DNA of 64,000 nt from JAMZMI01 sp964353015 (lineage in GTDB: Bacteria > Bacteroidota > Bacteroidia > Cytophagales > Cyclobacteriaceae). This document shows, in pieces, positions 41,995 to 50,387 of this stretch (positions are counted from its first letter, which is position 1; every line of letters begins with the position of its first letter). The stretch lies in contig CAYGUA010000001.1 in the NCBI GenBank assembly GCA_964353015.1, positions 251,072-315,071 on the forward strand, given 5' to 3'. Below the pieces are notes generated by a model. That model worked only from the letters and a program-made list of their open reading frames with translations, was not told the DNA's origin and did not search any database. Position numbers and translations under genes: made by a program.

Positions 41995-42756
41995 TTATCC
42001 TAGTAAGATCAACACCAGACCTAAGATTCTTCCGTCCTCCATTTGACTTAAGTGCAAGCCCACTCCCGTTGTCTTCGGGTTTTTCAAGAGCCGCATCTGT
42101 TCATCAGATGATGAATTATTGAAACCCAGAAAATAGAAAATCCTTGATTCACTAAAACTCACCCCTTGGCTGGCAAGCTCTTTACCCGCCCTGGTTAAAA
42201 GAGCTGAAAGTTCATTTCCCTCAAGTTCATGATCTATATTTTCAAACGTCCTTGGATTGTAAAATTGAATTGAAGACAGTTTATGCTTCTCCCGCATCTT
42301 TTGTATTCCTGCAATCCATTTCGTTTTAATCGCTCTAGGATCCTTAACAATAACCGGGTTTGCAAAAAGCTGGGTTACATACAATTGTCCATCTCTGTCT
42401 ATGGTAATTCCTATTCCTATCTCTTCCCAATCCCCCACAATGTTTTTGTAATGCCCGGGACTGTTCATCAACCCCACATGGCTCATCTCAAGTTCAGGCG
42501 CAGTAGCTACATTTTCAGCAGAACTCATAGCGAGATAACCATCTCTTTTGATCCGCTCCCCATGAGTTGAAAAATCTTCAGGGGATTCGTGGAAAATATC
42601 CTTGTGTCTGAGCTGGACCTGGCTATGTTTTCTGGCTATGCAAGAAAGGTGAGCTGAGGTCTTCAGTTCCTTCAAACCTCTCAGCTTCCTTTCACGATTG
42701 ACCATCGTGATCATGGCTTGTTCGATCGGTAAAATATAAGCATCTAACTTTTTCAT
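41995..42756 (-). CDS. CAP/SCP-domain protein
   Basis: A 253-aa protein (ATG at 42756; a GTG at 42786 gives a longer form). The N-terminal ~130 residues are a CAP domain: MVNRERKLRGLKELKTSAHLSCIARKHS, SAENVAT, SPGHYKNIVGDWEEIGIGI and LYVTQLFANP. The catalytic-like His/Glu residues of the family are present. No signal peptide is visible, which is unusual for CAP proteins. The C-terminal half is unrecognised. It follows 42811-43356 by 54 bp, so both are probably read from promoter copy 16. Confidence 0.8.
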   Translation of the reverse strand: MKKLDAYILPIEQAMITMVNRERKLRGLKELKTSAHLSCIARKHSQVQLRHKDIFHESPEDFSTHGERIKRDGYLAMSSAENVATAPELEMSHVGLMNSPGHYKNIVGDWEEIGIGITIDRDGQLYVTQLFANPVIVKDPRAIKTKWIAGIQKMREKHKLSSIQFYNPRTFENIDHELEGNELSALLTRAGKELASQGVSFSESRIFYFLGFNNSSSDEQMRLLKNPKTTGVGLHLSQMEDGRILGLVLILLG

Positions 42757-42810
42757 TATTCTTATCAATCCTTTAATTTCAGACACATGAATTTAATTTT
42801 CAACTTGATA

Positions 42811-43356
42811 TTAACATCCATCCTCATCAAAACGACAACTCTTGAAAACCTCAACACGCAAAATCACATTCAACTTTTCCTTCTGTTTTGCTCTTGGGTT
42901 TAGGCTTTTAGCAATGAAAAGATTCTTAGGGATAAATAAATCCTTGGAAGTTATGCTTCCCCATCGATCAAAGTCCAAGTCATAGGTACTTGGATCACGA
43001 TCTTCATAATAACTTTTGAGATAGTGACAGTATTCTATATCATCCTTCAATAAGGAATTTACAAATCCATTGATCGAGTTTTTGAATGTCCTGAACTTGC
43101 TAAATAAGCGATCTTCAAACTCGATAATGAGAGGTTGCGTATAAGAAAATGATAGCCCATGAAAGTCACTGAAAATAGGGTATTTATCTTTATCGAAGAC
43201 ACCATTTCTCTCAATTTCCGCTAGTATCGTAATATCAAAATCAGGATCTAGATATATGCCTGTATATCTGTTAGCACTGTAAATTTCCTCACGTAGAATT
43301 TCATCCTTTGAGCGGGGATCAAATTTATCGAAACCATTTACTTTATAGGTCTTCAT
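42811..43356 (-). CDS. uncharacterised protein, 181 aa
   Basis: A 181-aa soluble protein rich in Asp, Phe, Lys and Arg, with no motif I recognise. Segments such as RYTGIYLDPDFDITILAEIERNG and FSYTQPLIIEFEDRLFSKF suggest an alpha/beta fold. It is the first gene after promoter copy 16 (20-nt leader) and is followed by the CAP-domain gene. Confidence 0.6.
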   Translation of the reverse strand: MKTYKVNGFDKFDPRSKDEILREEIYSANRYTGIYLDPDFDITILAEIERNGVFDKDKYPIFSDFHGLSFSYTQPLIIEFEDRLFSKFRTFKNSINGFVNSLLKDDIEYCHYLKSYYEDRDPSTYDLDFDRWGSITSKDLFIPKNLFIAKSLNPRAKQKEKLNVILRVEVFKSCRFDEDGC

Positions 43357-43376
43357 TAGTTTTTCAATTTTATTGA

Positions 43377-43412
43377 CAAAATTGAATCCAGATAAATTTT
43401 CCCTGGTTTTCC
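43377..43412 (-). promoter_or_regulatory. direct-repeat promoter, copy 16
   Basis: On the minus strand, GGAAAACCAGGGAAAATT (43395-43412), exactly 10 bp, then CAATTTTG (43377-43384), with 20 nt to the ATG at 43356. It also matches copy 15 outside the repeat (TTCAATTTTG). Confidence 0.83.
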
Positions 43413-43447
43413 ATGTCGATCAAAATGCTCCCTAAATCAAATAGTCT

Positions 43448-44410
43448 ATGAAAAGGCAAATGTTCGAAAAAAGGTCTGTGTGTAATGATGCCACCGATGT
43501 TTCCTACTTGATTAGTGTGAACAACTCAGATATAAAGTTTTTAGTTGATTGCGGATCTCCAATCGCCCTTGATATAAGTGATGCATTGTCAGTGAAAGCA
43601 ATATTTATTTCACATACTCACTTCGATCACTTTGTAGGATTCCCTTCATTTATTCGATATGTGCAAGGCTCAGGAAATACTATCCGAATTGTAGGTCCAA
43701 AATCAATAACCACTAATGTTGTGGGAATCCTTCAAGGTTTTACCTGGAATCTGGCGGATATTGGTTCTTTGAAATTAGAAGTTTACGAAATTCTTGAAGA
43801 CGGGAAAATTGAAGTAAATCATTTAGAAGCTCCGAATTGGGAAATGAAGAATATCAACATTCTAGAAACCAATACTGTATATAATCATGATGATTTTAAT
43901 GTCTCCTACTCCGTTTTAGATCATGGAATACCATCTATTGCATATCTATTCAAGCCCAACATTCAAGTAAAATTCTTATCAGATCAATCTTCTTATAGGC
44001 CAGGAGCTTGGATTTCTGAACTCAAAAAAGCGTACTCGCAGAATGATCATAATAAATTAATATTGGTGGAAAACATTCCAATACGATCAGGATCCCTTTT
44101 TTACTTGTTTGAGGAAGTCCCTTTTGAATCAATAGGCTTCATCATGGATCATGCCGCAACCCATGAAAATCATCAAAGAATAATTACTCTATTTAAAGGT
44201 GCAGACCAAATTTTTATAGAGAATTATTACTCATCAGAAGATAAGAACAAAGCCTTAAAAAACAAACATAGTTATACCGCCGCATCCGGAGAAGTCATGC
44301 GACTAGCAGAGATAAAGAAAGCCATTCCAATCCATTTTTCTAATCGATATTCACTTGAGGAAATTCAAGAAATTGAATTGGAGTTTAACCAATGTTTTAG
44401 GGACATGTAG
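43448..44410 (+). CDS. RNase Z-like metallo-beta-lactamase-fold hydrolase
   Basis: A 320-aa MBL-fold protein: FLVDCGSP, the metal motif FISHTHFDHFVGF, DHGIPSIAYLF, IMDHAATHENH, and the RNase Z-type C-terminus KHSYTAASGEVMRLAEIKKAIPIHFSNRY. RNase Z enzymes remove 3' trailers from tRNA precursors; related proteins are cyclic-nucleotide phosphodiesterases. It lies on the plus strand, opposite its neighbours, with no direct-repeat copy in its orientation, so it is probably regulated separately. Context with RtcB and CCA-type genes favours an RNA substrate. Confidence 0.8.
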   Translation: MKRQMFEKRSVCNDATDVSYLISVNNSDIKFLVDCGSPIALDISDALSVKAIFISHTHFDHFVGFPSFIRYVQGSGNTIRIVGPKSITTNVVGILQGFTWNLADIGSLKLEVYEILEDGKIEVNHLEAPNWEMKNINILETNTVYNHDDFNVSYSVLDHGIPSIAYLFKPNIQVKFLSDQSSYRPGAWISELKKAYSQNDHNKLILVENIPIRSGSLFYLFEEVPFESIGFIMDHAATHENHQRIITLFKGADQIFIENYYSSEDKNKALKNKHSYTAASGEVMRLAEIKKAIPIHFSNRYSLEEIQEIELEFNQCFRDM

Positions 44411-44499
44411 AAGCACTAAAGATTCAAAAAACAAACTTCAAACAAGATCAAACTGAGTAAATACATTGCTAGTCTCATACATGATGCCTCTAATTTTGG

Positions 44500-45549
44500 C
44501 TATCTGGTAATGGCCAATTTGATCTGTCCGAAAATCTGTCCTGCATTATTAGCCGCTGCAGGGTTTAGGTTTATTTGTTGAATAAGCTGATTGGACATTG
44601 TATTGATCACCTGCTCATTGATGAGGTCTCTTGCGGCATTGAGTTGGTCATAAGCTGTTTCCTTCGAGAGGATCTTAATTAAGGCAGGTGTAAGTTCCAA
44701 AAGCATCAATAACATCATTAATCCAATGGCGATTTCTTTCACTGCAACACTGCCATTCTTCATTTCATGTAGCGCATCATAACGTGCCGCTATGCCGAAA
44801 CTGCCTTTCTTGAAATTTGAGTCATATGCTTCCTGAATAGCTAACTTCTTTTTATCATAAGCCGGCTCGGCTCGATTAAAGTCTTCTTCGTATTCGGACT
44901 TCAGTTTTTCATGAAGTTTTAGGTTCCTATCAGCCTCCAAATAATTTGGCCCTGGTCCAGCAACACCAGATCTCCCACTAGCTTTCAATCCCTTATTCTC
45001 CTCTTCCATCACCCTTGACCAGTAGGCTATCTGCTGTCTTTCTTCATCTACCCGATCTTTTAACCTTTTAAGTTCAATATCTAAACTAACCAATGCGTCA
45101 TCCCTGGTTTTGATCACGTCATGGTTGGACAGGTTATTCTTCTGGATAAGGTGGGCTTCAATATCATTTTTTAAAGCCTTCATCTCTAAAGGAACAGATA
45201 CTGCTATGGCGATAACTATGGCCAATGGAATCCGGACAAAACCAACTTTCTTATTTCTGTTTGATACAATTTCTCGATCGATCATTCCTATAAATGCAGC
45301 CCAAAGCAAACCAAGAAAAAAAGAGATCAATGAATCAAAGGTGCTGATTATTACCTGTTGTCCATCATATTCGTAAAAGAATGTTTTGGCGAGCTCCTGA
45401 CCAGAAATAAATGCCAGAAGCATGGTGAGAAATACAAAGATGCCATAGCTGAGTTGACGACTCTTCGCCTTTCTAGGCATGTTAGGTGTATTCAGCAAAT
45501 CTTCGTCGGTATCACTCAACCAATAAAATAAGTCTTTTAGCTTTTTCAT
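44500..45549 (-). CDS. DUF4407 membrane protein
   Basis: A 349-aa protein: three membrane segments in residues ~35-125 (FVFLTMLLAFISG, LISFFLGLLWAAFIGMIDREI, IPLAIVIAIAVSVPLEM), a long coiled-coil stalk (residues ~130-250) and a C-terminal membrane segment (AIGLMMLLMLLELTP). This is the DUF4407 architecture; the family is often found near Ter-type stress genes. Its function is unknown. It has its own direct-repeat promoter (24-nt leader). Confidence 0.8.
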   Translation of the reverse strand: MKKLKDLFYWLSDTDEDLLNTPNMPRKAKSRQLSYGIFVFLTMLLAFISGQELAKTFFYEYDGQQVIISTFDSLISFFLGLLWAAFIGMIDREIVSNRNKKVGFVRIPLAIVIAIAVSVPLEMKALKNDIEAHLIQKNNLSNHDVIKTRDDALVSLDIELKRLKDRVDEERQQIAYWSRVMEEENKGLKASGRSGVAGPGPNYLEADRNLKLHEKLKSEYEEDFNRAEPAYDKKKLAIQEAYDSNFKKGSFGIAARYDALHEMKNGSVAVKEIAIGLMMLLMLLELTPALIKILSKETAYDQLNAARDLINEQVINTMSNQLIQQINLNPAAANNAGQIFGQIKLAITR

Positions 45550-45573
45550 TTTTCAGGTGTTTAATATGAGTAA

Positions 45574-45609
45574 GTAATTTGCCTTGTATTGAGTTTTCCT
45601 TGGTTTACT
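45574..45609 (-). promoter_or_regulatory. direct-repeat promoter, copy 17
   Basis: On the minus strand, AGTAAACCAAGGAAAACT (45592-45609), 10 bp, then CAAATTAC (45574-45581; weak). The ATG at 45549 is 24 nt downstream. Confidence 0.65.
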
Positions 45610-45634
45610 ACTTTATGGATAACAGTGATAATAA

Positions 45635-46405
45635 TTACTCAAATTCAATAATTACATTCTTATCAAGTGTCCCTCCCAGAAGCTGAGACGCGTTACCTAA
45701 ATATATTCCTATCTGTAGTTCATCGGAAGAGTTATATAACACATAGACATCTCCTGGTTCAGTATCGAAAAAATTTTCAACTATGGAATTCATTATCGTT
45801 GAGCCCATCCTGACTGCAAAAGAAGTATACTTATTTTTCAACATGATGGAATTGATATAATCCCTTGTGATATTGGTGATCAAATTGCCATAATTATCAA
45901 TGTACACCACTTTGCCAAAAATCATACCTTGGGAAACTCTGAGTTGATCAGGTATGAGTTTAACATAGGTATCAATCCTTTCACCTAGAGAATCAGAGGA
46001 TGTACCTCGAATCAAATCACATGCAGCTTTTGCGAGTATATCTTTTGCGTAAAAAGTTGTTTTAACACTTGGTAGTTGATATACACTTACCAATTCTGGA
46101 GAGGTAATAAGTGATATGATCCCATTGTCTGGGGCAAGAAAATATTGTTGTTTGAATTGGCATAGCAAAAATGATTGCAATGACTCATCGCCAAGAGCAA
46201 TTATGTGAATGGTTTTCTCAGGAAAATCAGAGATGGTATGATTAAGAAAGTATGCCGCTTCTTTAATATCAAAGGGTTTAAAAGTATGTCCCAATTCCAG
46301 GATCCTTTGATCAGGAATTCGCTTCCATATTTCTAATTTAACTGATAAAGCGTAGTGGTCATGATTACCACTATCAGTAGATAAAGAGATAAGTCTTTTT
46401 GGCAT
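45635..46405 (-). CDS. SAM hydroxide adenosyltransferase/chlorinase-family protein
   Basis: A 256-aa protein with the family's three motifs: ISLSTDSGNHDHY near the N-terminus, FLAPDNGIISLI near residue 95 and GKVVYIDNYGNLITNI near residue 170. Enzymes of this family use water, chloride or fluoride to displace the adenosyl group of SAM. The common activity is SAM hydrolysis to adenosine and methionine. It is the last gene of the TerY-phosphatase-kinase operon, suggesting a nucleoside or SAM link to that signalling module. Confidence 0.82.
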   Translation of the reverse strand: MPKRLISLSTDSGNHDHYALSVKLEIWKRIPDQRILELGHTFKPFDIKEAAYFLNHTISDFPEKTIHIIALGDESLQSFLLCQFKQQYFLAPDNGIISLITSPELVSVYQLPSVKTTFYAKDILAKAACDLIRGTSSDSLGERIDTYVKLIPDQLRVSQGMIFGKVVYIDNYGNLITNITRDYINSIMLKNKYTSFAVRMGSTIMNSIVENFFDTEPGDVYVLYNSSDELQIGIYLGNASQLLGGTLDKNVIIEFE

Positions 46406-46426
46406 CTTGCAATTATTCTATATGAA

Positions 46427-47653
46427 TTATATAATCAATCCGTTCACTTTTGAAACAAGTGGCGTGACCTGTGCCTTCAGCCTATTCGGGTTTGCCAATG
46501 CCACCGTTTTTGGATTGATTAATTTATTTATAACTGGTATAACCGAATTATGAATGATCTGTGGCCGCTTTTTTGGTAGTGGCACATTGGGCATTATCAT
46601 TAGATTTGGAGGTGATGACTGATATACATTTTTTACCTTCTTTACGGGTGCCTGCTTTTGTTGGCTATTGACCTTCTGAAATTGCGATTGATTTTGCTTA
46701 ATCTGAGGCTGATTTCTAACAATTACAGTTTTGAATATTTTTGACCACTCGGATGCATTTAGCCGCCTGAGTGGTTGCTTATGTCCATCATCGAATGTTT
46801 GAATAAAAGCCATTTGAACCTCCTTTGGAAGATAATTAAATACTTGATGGGCTTTTGGGATATGGGATAATAGCCCGCTCCTATTCCCATTGGCAAATGC
46901 TCCTTCTTTGATACAATCAGTTAAGACTGCCTCAGAATCTCTTTTTAAAATGCCCTGAAATGGATGAACCCCAATCAGAAGCTGATAAAGTATGATCGCT
47001 AATGAGAAATGATCATATTCTACTGATCGATTTGGAGATTGCTTCTTTATAAATTCTGGACTTGTGTATTCGGGCGTATAAAGGCCACTGAGAAATTTGG
47101 CTGTAGCCGAACTAATCTGAATGCTGTCCAAATCTATAACTGAAACAAATCCTGTAGTATCTATGAGAATATTCGATGGCTTTAGGTCGCACAGTTGGTA
47201 TTCTTTTTTAGAATGTATAAGTTCAATTGCCTTGCAAAGATTGTAACAGACTACCATTCTCCTAAAGAAAAACTCTGGTCCATTGTGAAAGCTCAATTTA
47301 TCCCATGACGTAGATTTGACCTTTGTGTGCCTCATAAAGACTGTGAAATAACCCAGTTCTATACCCGAAGAAACTTTAGGCATGATATATCCAACAAAAT
47401 TCCCTTTCGAATCCATCAAAATATCCTCAGGCCAGATAACAGATCTTTGAAATCTTTGATCAGCACCCCTCAATGGAGGATTTTGCACCATATAGGATAG
47501 TTTCTGAAACCGGTCTTTTGTTCTATTTTTAGGAAAGTATATTTTGGCTACTTTACCTTGTTGACCGATGATATCAAATACCTCCCCTTCACCGCCCGAT
47601 GCGAGAGGGACTCTACCAATAGTAATGGATTGACCTGCTGCAGCTCTAAACAT
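46427..47653 (-). CDS. protein kinase-like protein of a TerY-P-type triad
   Basis: A 408-aa protein. The kinase domain has a nucleotide loop ASGGEGEVFD, catalytic Lys in KVAKIYFP, HRD-equivalent LCDLKPSNILID and DFG-equivalent VIDLDSIQI. The C-terminal ~100 residues are Gln/Pro/Lys-rich and probably disordered. Together with the PP2C gene (2-bp gap) and the von Willebrand factor A gene it makes the kinase-phosphatase-vWA triad known from Ter-type stress modules. Confidence 0.87.
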   Translation of the reverse strand: MFRAAAGQSITIGRVPLASGGEGEVFDIIGQQGKVAKIYFPKNRTKDRFQKLSYMVQNPPLRGADQRFQRSVIWPEDILMDSKGNFVGYIMPKVSSGIELGYFTVFMRHTKVKSTSWDKLSFHNGPEFFFRRMVVCYNLCKAIELIHSKKEYQLCDLKPSNILIDTTGFVSVIDLDSIQISSATAKFLSGLYTPEYTSPEFIKKQSPNRSVEYDHFSLAIILYQLLIGVHPFQGILKRDSEAVLTDCIKEGAFANGNRSGLLSHIPKAHQVFNYLPKEVQMAFIQTFDDGHKQPLRRLNASEWSKIFKTVIVRNQPQIKQNQSQFQKVNSQQKQAPVKKVKNVYQSSPPNLMIMPNVPLPKKRPQIIHNSVIPVINKLINPKTVALANPNRLKAQVTPLVSKVNGLII

Positions 47654-47655
47654 TT

Positions 47656-48462
47656 TTATTCATTTATAAAGTGAGTTAAGACCATGGTTCGATCATCATG
47701 TTCATTTTTCAAAACATGATTCCCCTCCTTTACGAAAGAGCTAAAGGTTTTATAGAGCTGGCCATTTTTGGACGAAAAAGGGACAAGGATTTTATCAACA
47801 CAATAATCAAGTAGCTCAGCAAATGGCTGATTTACTTTCTTGTAGGAATTGCTTTGCTCATCATATCGATCGATCAGCCATGCTGCACGCTCACAACCAT
47901 CGGACATAGCCACAACTGAACTAATATGTCCATCAAAAATTCTGGACTGAAAGTAACCCGGTTCTTTCCAAAAAGAAGTCGTGAGAAAACATGTTGACCC
48001 GCTACTTTCACCTTCCACTGGATCGAGAATTGCCTGCCATCGATTGTTAATTTTAGCTCCTGCTCGGCCATCTCCAATGTGGCTTATATAGAGTTTTTCT
48101 TCATTGTGAATAATCAGAATTAGGGTACAACTCAAGTCCCCAAATTTCAGGTTCCTTTTTCGAGCTGTGCGCTTGAGTCGATTTCTGACCTTTTCAAAAA
48201 TTCTAGAAGATGCCAACGCCCATTTTCTATGATCCAAGGCTAGCTCGGGATGGTTATTGATAAAGATTTTCGCAAGTCGTTTGGATTCCTCAACCGCAAT
48301 TCGGCTTCCTAAATGAGATTTAGGACAAGATCCTGCCCCATCAGAAACTATTGTAAAGTTCCAATTCTTATATTGACCATATGTATGTGCATCCTGACAG
48401 GGAGTACCATCTTCAAAATGGTACCCCCCTTTAATAGATGTCCCTATTGTAACCGCTTTCAT
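47656..48462 (-). CDS. PP2C-family protein phosphatase of the triad
   Basis: A 268-aa protein: GTPCQDAHTYG, FTIVSDGAGSCPKSHLGSRIA (metal Asp), LYISHIGDGRAGAKI and VVAMSDGCERAAW. The catalytic aspartates of PP2C are present. It probably opposes the adjacent kinase. The start overlaps the vWA stop (4 bp), so the three genes are tightly coupled. Confidence 0.88.
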   Translation of the reverse strand: MKAVTIGTSIKGGYHFEDGTPCQDAHTYGQYKNWNFTIVSDGAGSCPKSHLGSRIAVEESKRLAKIFINNHPELALDHRKWALASSRIFEKVRNRLKRTARKRNLKFGDLSCTLILIIHNEEKLYISHIGDGRAGAKINNRWQAILDPVEGESSGSTCFLTTSFWKEPGYFQSRIFDGHISSVVAMSDGCERAAWLIDRYDEQSNSYKKVNQPFAELLDYCVDKILVPFSSKNGQLYKTFSSFVKEGNHVLKNEHDDRTMVLTHFINE

Positions 48463-49163
48463 GAGATGGTCATTTGAAACGAGCCAATTGGATCGCTGCT
48501 TAATTCCTTTGATTTCGAAACCATTGATTTGGATAACTTTTTGAATAGCGCTGCAAAGTTTTCTGCATCCCCGATATATCTAGCTGGTGCCTTGTCATGT
48601 GAAAGCTTATTCAACTGATCCATGTCCGCACCTTCTACACCGAATGCTTGAAAGAAAATCTTACTGTTGTCCATCAAGGCTCTAATCTGGTTACCCATTG
48701 CTCCCAGCTCCCCTGAGTCCCAGGCCTGTCCATCTGAAATAAAAATGATCACCGGCTTACCTGTTGTTATGCCTTGTGATTTGAACTCCAGTCTCTTCTT
48801 TTCACATTCCTGTATGGCAAAGGTTATAGCCGGGCAAAAGACCGTACCTCCTAAACACTCAGAAATGTGTGGCGCTTTTTCATCCCCTAAAGTGTCAAAT
48901 TCGCGAAGTACTTCATATGTATCTCCGAAACCAATAAGCATGGTTTCGACACGATTTAAAGCTTCTACATCGCTTTGAATTCCTTTGAAGAATTCATTAA
49001 GTCCAATATTCAATTGATCCAATGACTTACCCATCATCGATCCTGAAAGATCCATTACTGCGGCACATTGCTGCCTCGGTTGTGAATTGAATTGACCATT
49101 TAACACCGGTACATTTTGAAAATCCCCGGGTCCTGCATAAGATTGTGTGTTTTGTTGTGGCAT
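48459..49163 (-). CDS. TerY-like von Willebrand factor A protein
   Basis: A 234-aa protein from the ATG at 49163 (MPQQNTQSYAGPG). The longer frame to 49202 would begin upstream of the transcription start and is not used. The vWA domain has a complete MIDAS: MDLSGSMMGKSL, the Thr in ECLGGTVF, and FISDGQAWDSG. TerY-like proteins mediate assembly with the kinase and phosphatase. It is the first gene of the four-gene operon from promoter copy 18. Confidence 0.87.
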   Translation of the reverse strand: MPQQNTQSYAGPGDFQNVPVLNGQFNSQPRQQCAAVMDLSGSMMGKSLDQLNIGLNEFFKGIQSDVEALNRVETMLIGFGDTYEVLREFDTLGDEKAPHISECLGGTVFCPAITFAIQECEKKRLEFKSQGITTGKPVIIFISDGQAWDSGELGAMGNQIRALMDNSKIFFQAFGVEGADMDQLNKLSHDKAPARYIGDAENFAALFKKLSKSMVSKSKELSSDPIGSFQMTIS

Positions 49164-49188
49164 TTTTTTATTGTTTAAAATGATATCA

Positions 49189-49224
49189 CAACGTTCGGCC
49201 ATTGGCAGTTTGCCCTGGTTTTCC
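49189..49224 (-). promoter_or_regulatory. direct-repeat promoter, copy 18 (TerY operon)
   Basis: On the minus strand, GGAAAACCAGGGCAAACT (49207-49224), 10 bp, then GAACGTTG (49189-49196), with 25 nt to the ATG at 49163. It lies 3 bp from copy 19 on the opposite strand. Confidence 0.75.
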
Positions 49225-49227
49225 TAA

Positions 49228-49262
49228 GGAAAATTGGAGAAAACCCAAGACTCACTTCTTTA
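49228..49262 (+). promoter_or_regulatory. direct-repeat promoter, copy 19 (plus strand)
   Basis: On the plus strand, GGAAAATTGGAGAAAACC (49228-49245), 9 bp, then CTTCTTTA (49255-49262). The only copy with 9-bp spacing. Candidate ATG 49298 follows 35 nt downstream. Confidence 0.6.
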
Positions 49263-49297
49263 GCTTTATGAAGCTAAATCAGGGCAAACAAATAAGA

Positions 49298-49831
49298 ATG
49301 AAACCTGCTAGAAATAGCATCCCGCAAAACGAGAGTTATTATCAAGATCACTTGAGATTTAGATATTTGGATGAGCCGTATGATTTACAATCCACCTCCA
49401 TTCTCTTAGCAAATGAACATTGGTCAAATAGAAGCTCTGATTATTGGATCCAATTCCTTTTCGACTTCCTTCTTGATTTATCGAAAAAAAGCAAAGCAGA
49501 GTTTTCCATTGGAGTTGCTAAGACGGTAATGAAAACGATAAATACAAATCATATCAGAAATGGTATCGTAGAAGTAAAATATACTAAAGATGTATCCACT
49601 TGGATCGACTATAAGAAAAGACTATTCTTCAAAGAATTTGTTGTTCCCGATTATTTTGAACAAAGGTCTCTAATGGTTTTTTGTATTAATCGAAACACCT
49701 TCTCTAGCTTCAAGGTTGTTCTTTACCAAAATGGCATTCAAATTATCAGTGGATTAAAATATGATGCCTATAGACAAGGATTGAAATCCAAGATTTACTG
49801 TGAGCTAGAAATTGCAAGGCTACTTGAGTGA
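49298..49831 (+). CDS. uncharacterised protein, 177 aa
   Basis: A protein starting MKPARNSIPQNESYYQ; an ATG at 49268 would fall before or at the transcription start, so 49298 is preferred. It is soluble, with no recognised domain. Segments GIVEVKYTKDVSTWIDYKK and SLMVFCINRNTFSSFKVVLYQNG suggest a beta-rich fold. It is divergent from the TerY operon with a back-to-back promoter, and its 3' end overlaps 49820-50347 on the other strand by 12 bp. Confidence 0.55.
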   Translation: MKPARNSIPQNESYYQDHLRFRYLDEPYDLQSTSILLANEHWSNRSSDYWIQFLFDFLLDLSKKSKAEFSIGVAKTVMKTINTNHIRNGIVEVKYTKDVSTWIDYKKRLFFKEFVVPDYFEQRSLMVFCINRNTFSSFKVVLYQNGIQIISGLKYDAYRQGLKSKIYCELEIARLLE

Positions 49832-50347
49832 CTTGATAAATTCAGAATAATTAATCAATTGCTGTTCTACCTTTCGATCAAATTTGTCAAGTAACTTCTG
49901 CGAACCAAGAAATGAACTGACTTCAATCAGCTGGCTGATTAATGCTGGGAGCGAACTTGATTTATCCGCATTTTCAAGTTTGGTTAATTCAGCTTGATTT
50001 GGGTAGCATTCAATAATGGAACTCAAAAATGCAAAGGATTCTAAATACACATTTAACTGTGCGCCTAGCAAGCCAAGGTATGCCCTTGCTTGTGACCAAA
50101 TAATTCGAGGAATAAGTTGAGTATTGAATTCGAAGATGCGTTGGGAGAGTACCATTCCCTTCAGCAATATGTTTTTTACTTCTGATCTTTGACCCTTGTT
50201 AAATGTATCGAGTATTACGGAAACAGCACCCGCATCGATTTCCTCCATGGTCCAAAAAGAATGGTAAAGATCCTTATAAAATTTGTCCAGGAAATCATAT
50301 CTATACGGCCTTGGAGCTGGCTCCAAACGATGTTTTCTAAAATACAT
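49820..50347 (-). CDS. uncharacterised helical protein, 175 aa
   Basis: A mostly helical soluble protein (for example FEFNTQLIPRIIWSQARAYLGLLGAQLNVYLESF). No family is recognised. The ATG at 50347 lies only 4 nt after the -7 element of promoter copy 20; either the transcript is near-leaderless or translation begins at the TTG at 50326, which would restore the usual spacing. Confidence 0.55.
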   Translation of the reverse strand: MYFRKHRLEPAPRPYRYDFLDKFYKDLYHSFWTMEEIDAGAVSVILDTFNKGQRSEVKNILLKGMVLSQRIFEFNTQLIPRIIWSQARAYLGLLGAQLNVYLESFAFLSSIIECYPNQAELTKLENADKSSSLPALISQLIEVSSFLGSQKLLDKFDRKVEQQLINYSEFIKSLK

Positions 50348-50351
50348 CTTG

Positions 50352-50387
50352 TGAAGATATAGATAGAACAGTTTTCCTGAGTTTCAG
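50352..50387 (-). promoter_or_regulatory. direct-repeat promoter, copy 20
   Basis: On the minus strand, CTGAAACTCAGGAAAACT (50370-50387), 10 bp, then TATCTTCA (50352-50359). Confidence 0.65.

Noticed and set aside
43448..44410. RNase Z-like gene as a regulon member
   Set aside because: No copy of the direct repeat in plus orientation lies upstream; the nearby copy 16 faces the opposite gene.
6658..50387. Direct-repeat motif as a sigma-54 (RtcR-type) promoter
   Set aside because: RtcB operons in Proteobacteria often use sigma-54 with GG/GC elements at -24/-12. No such pair is present here; the -7 element is the TAnnTTTG type.
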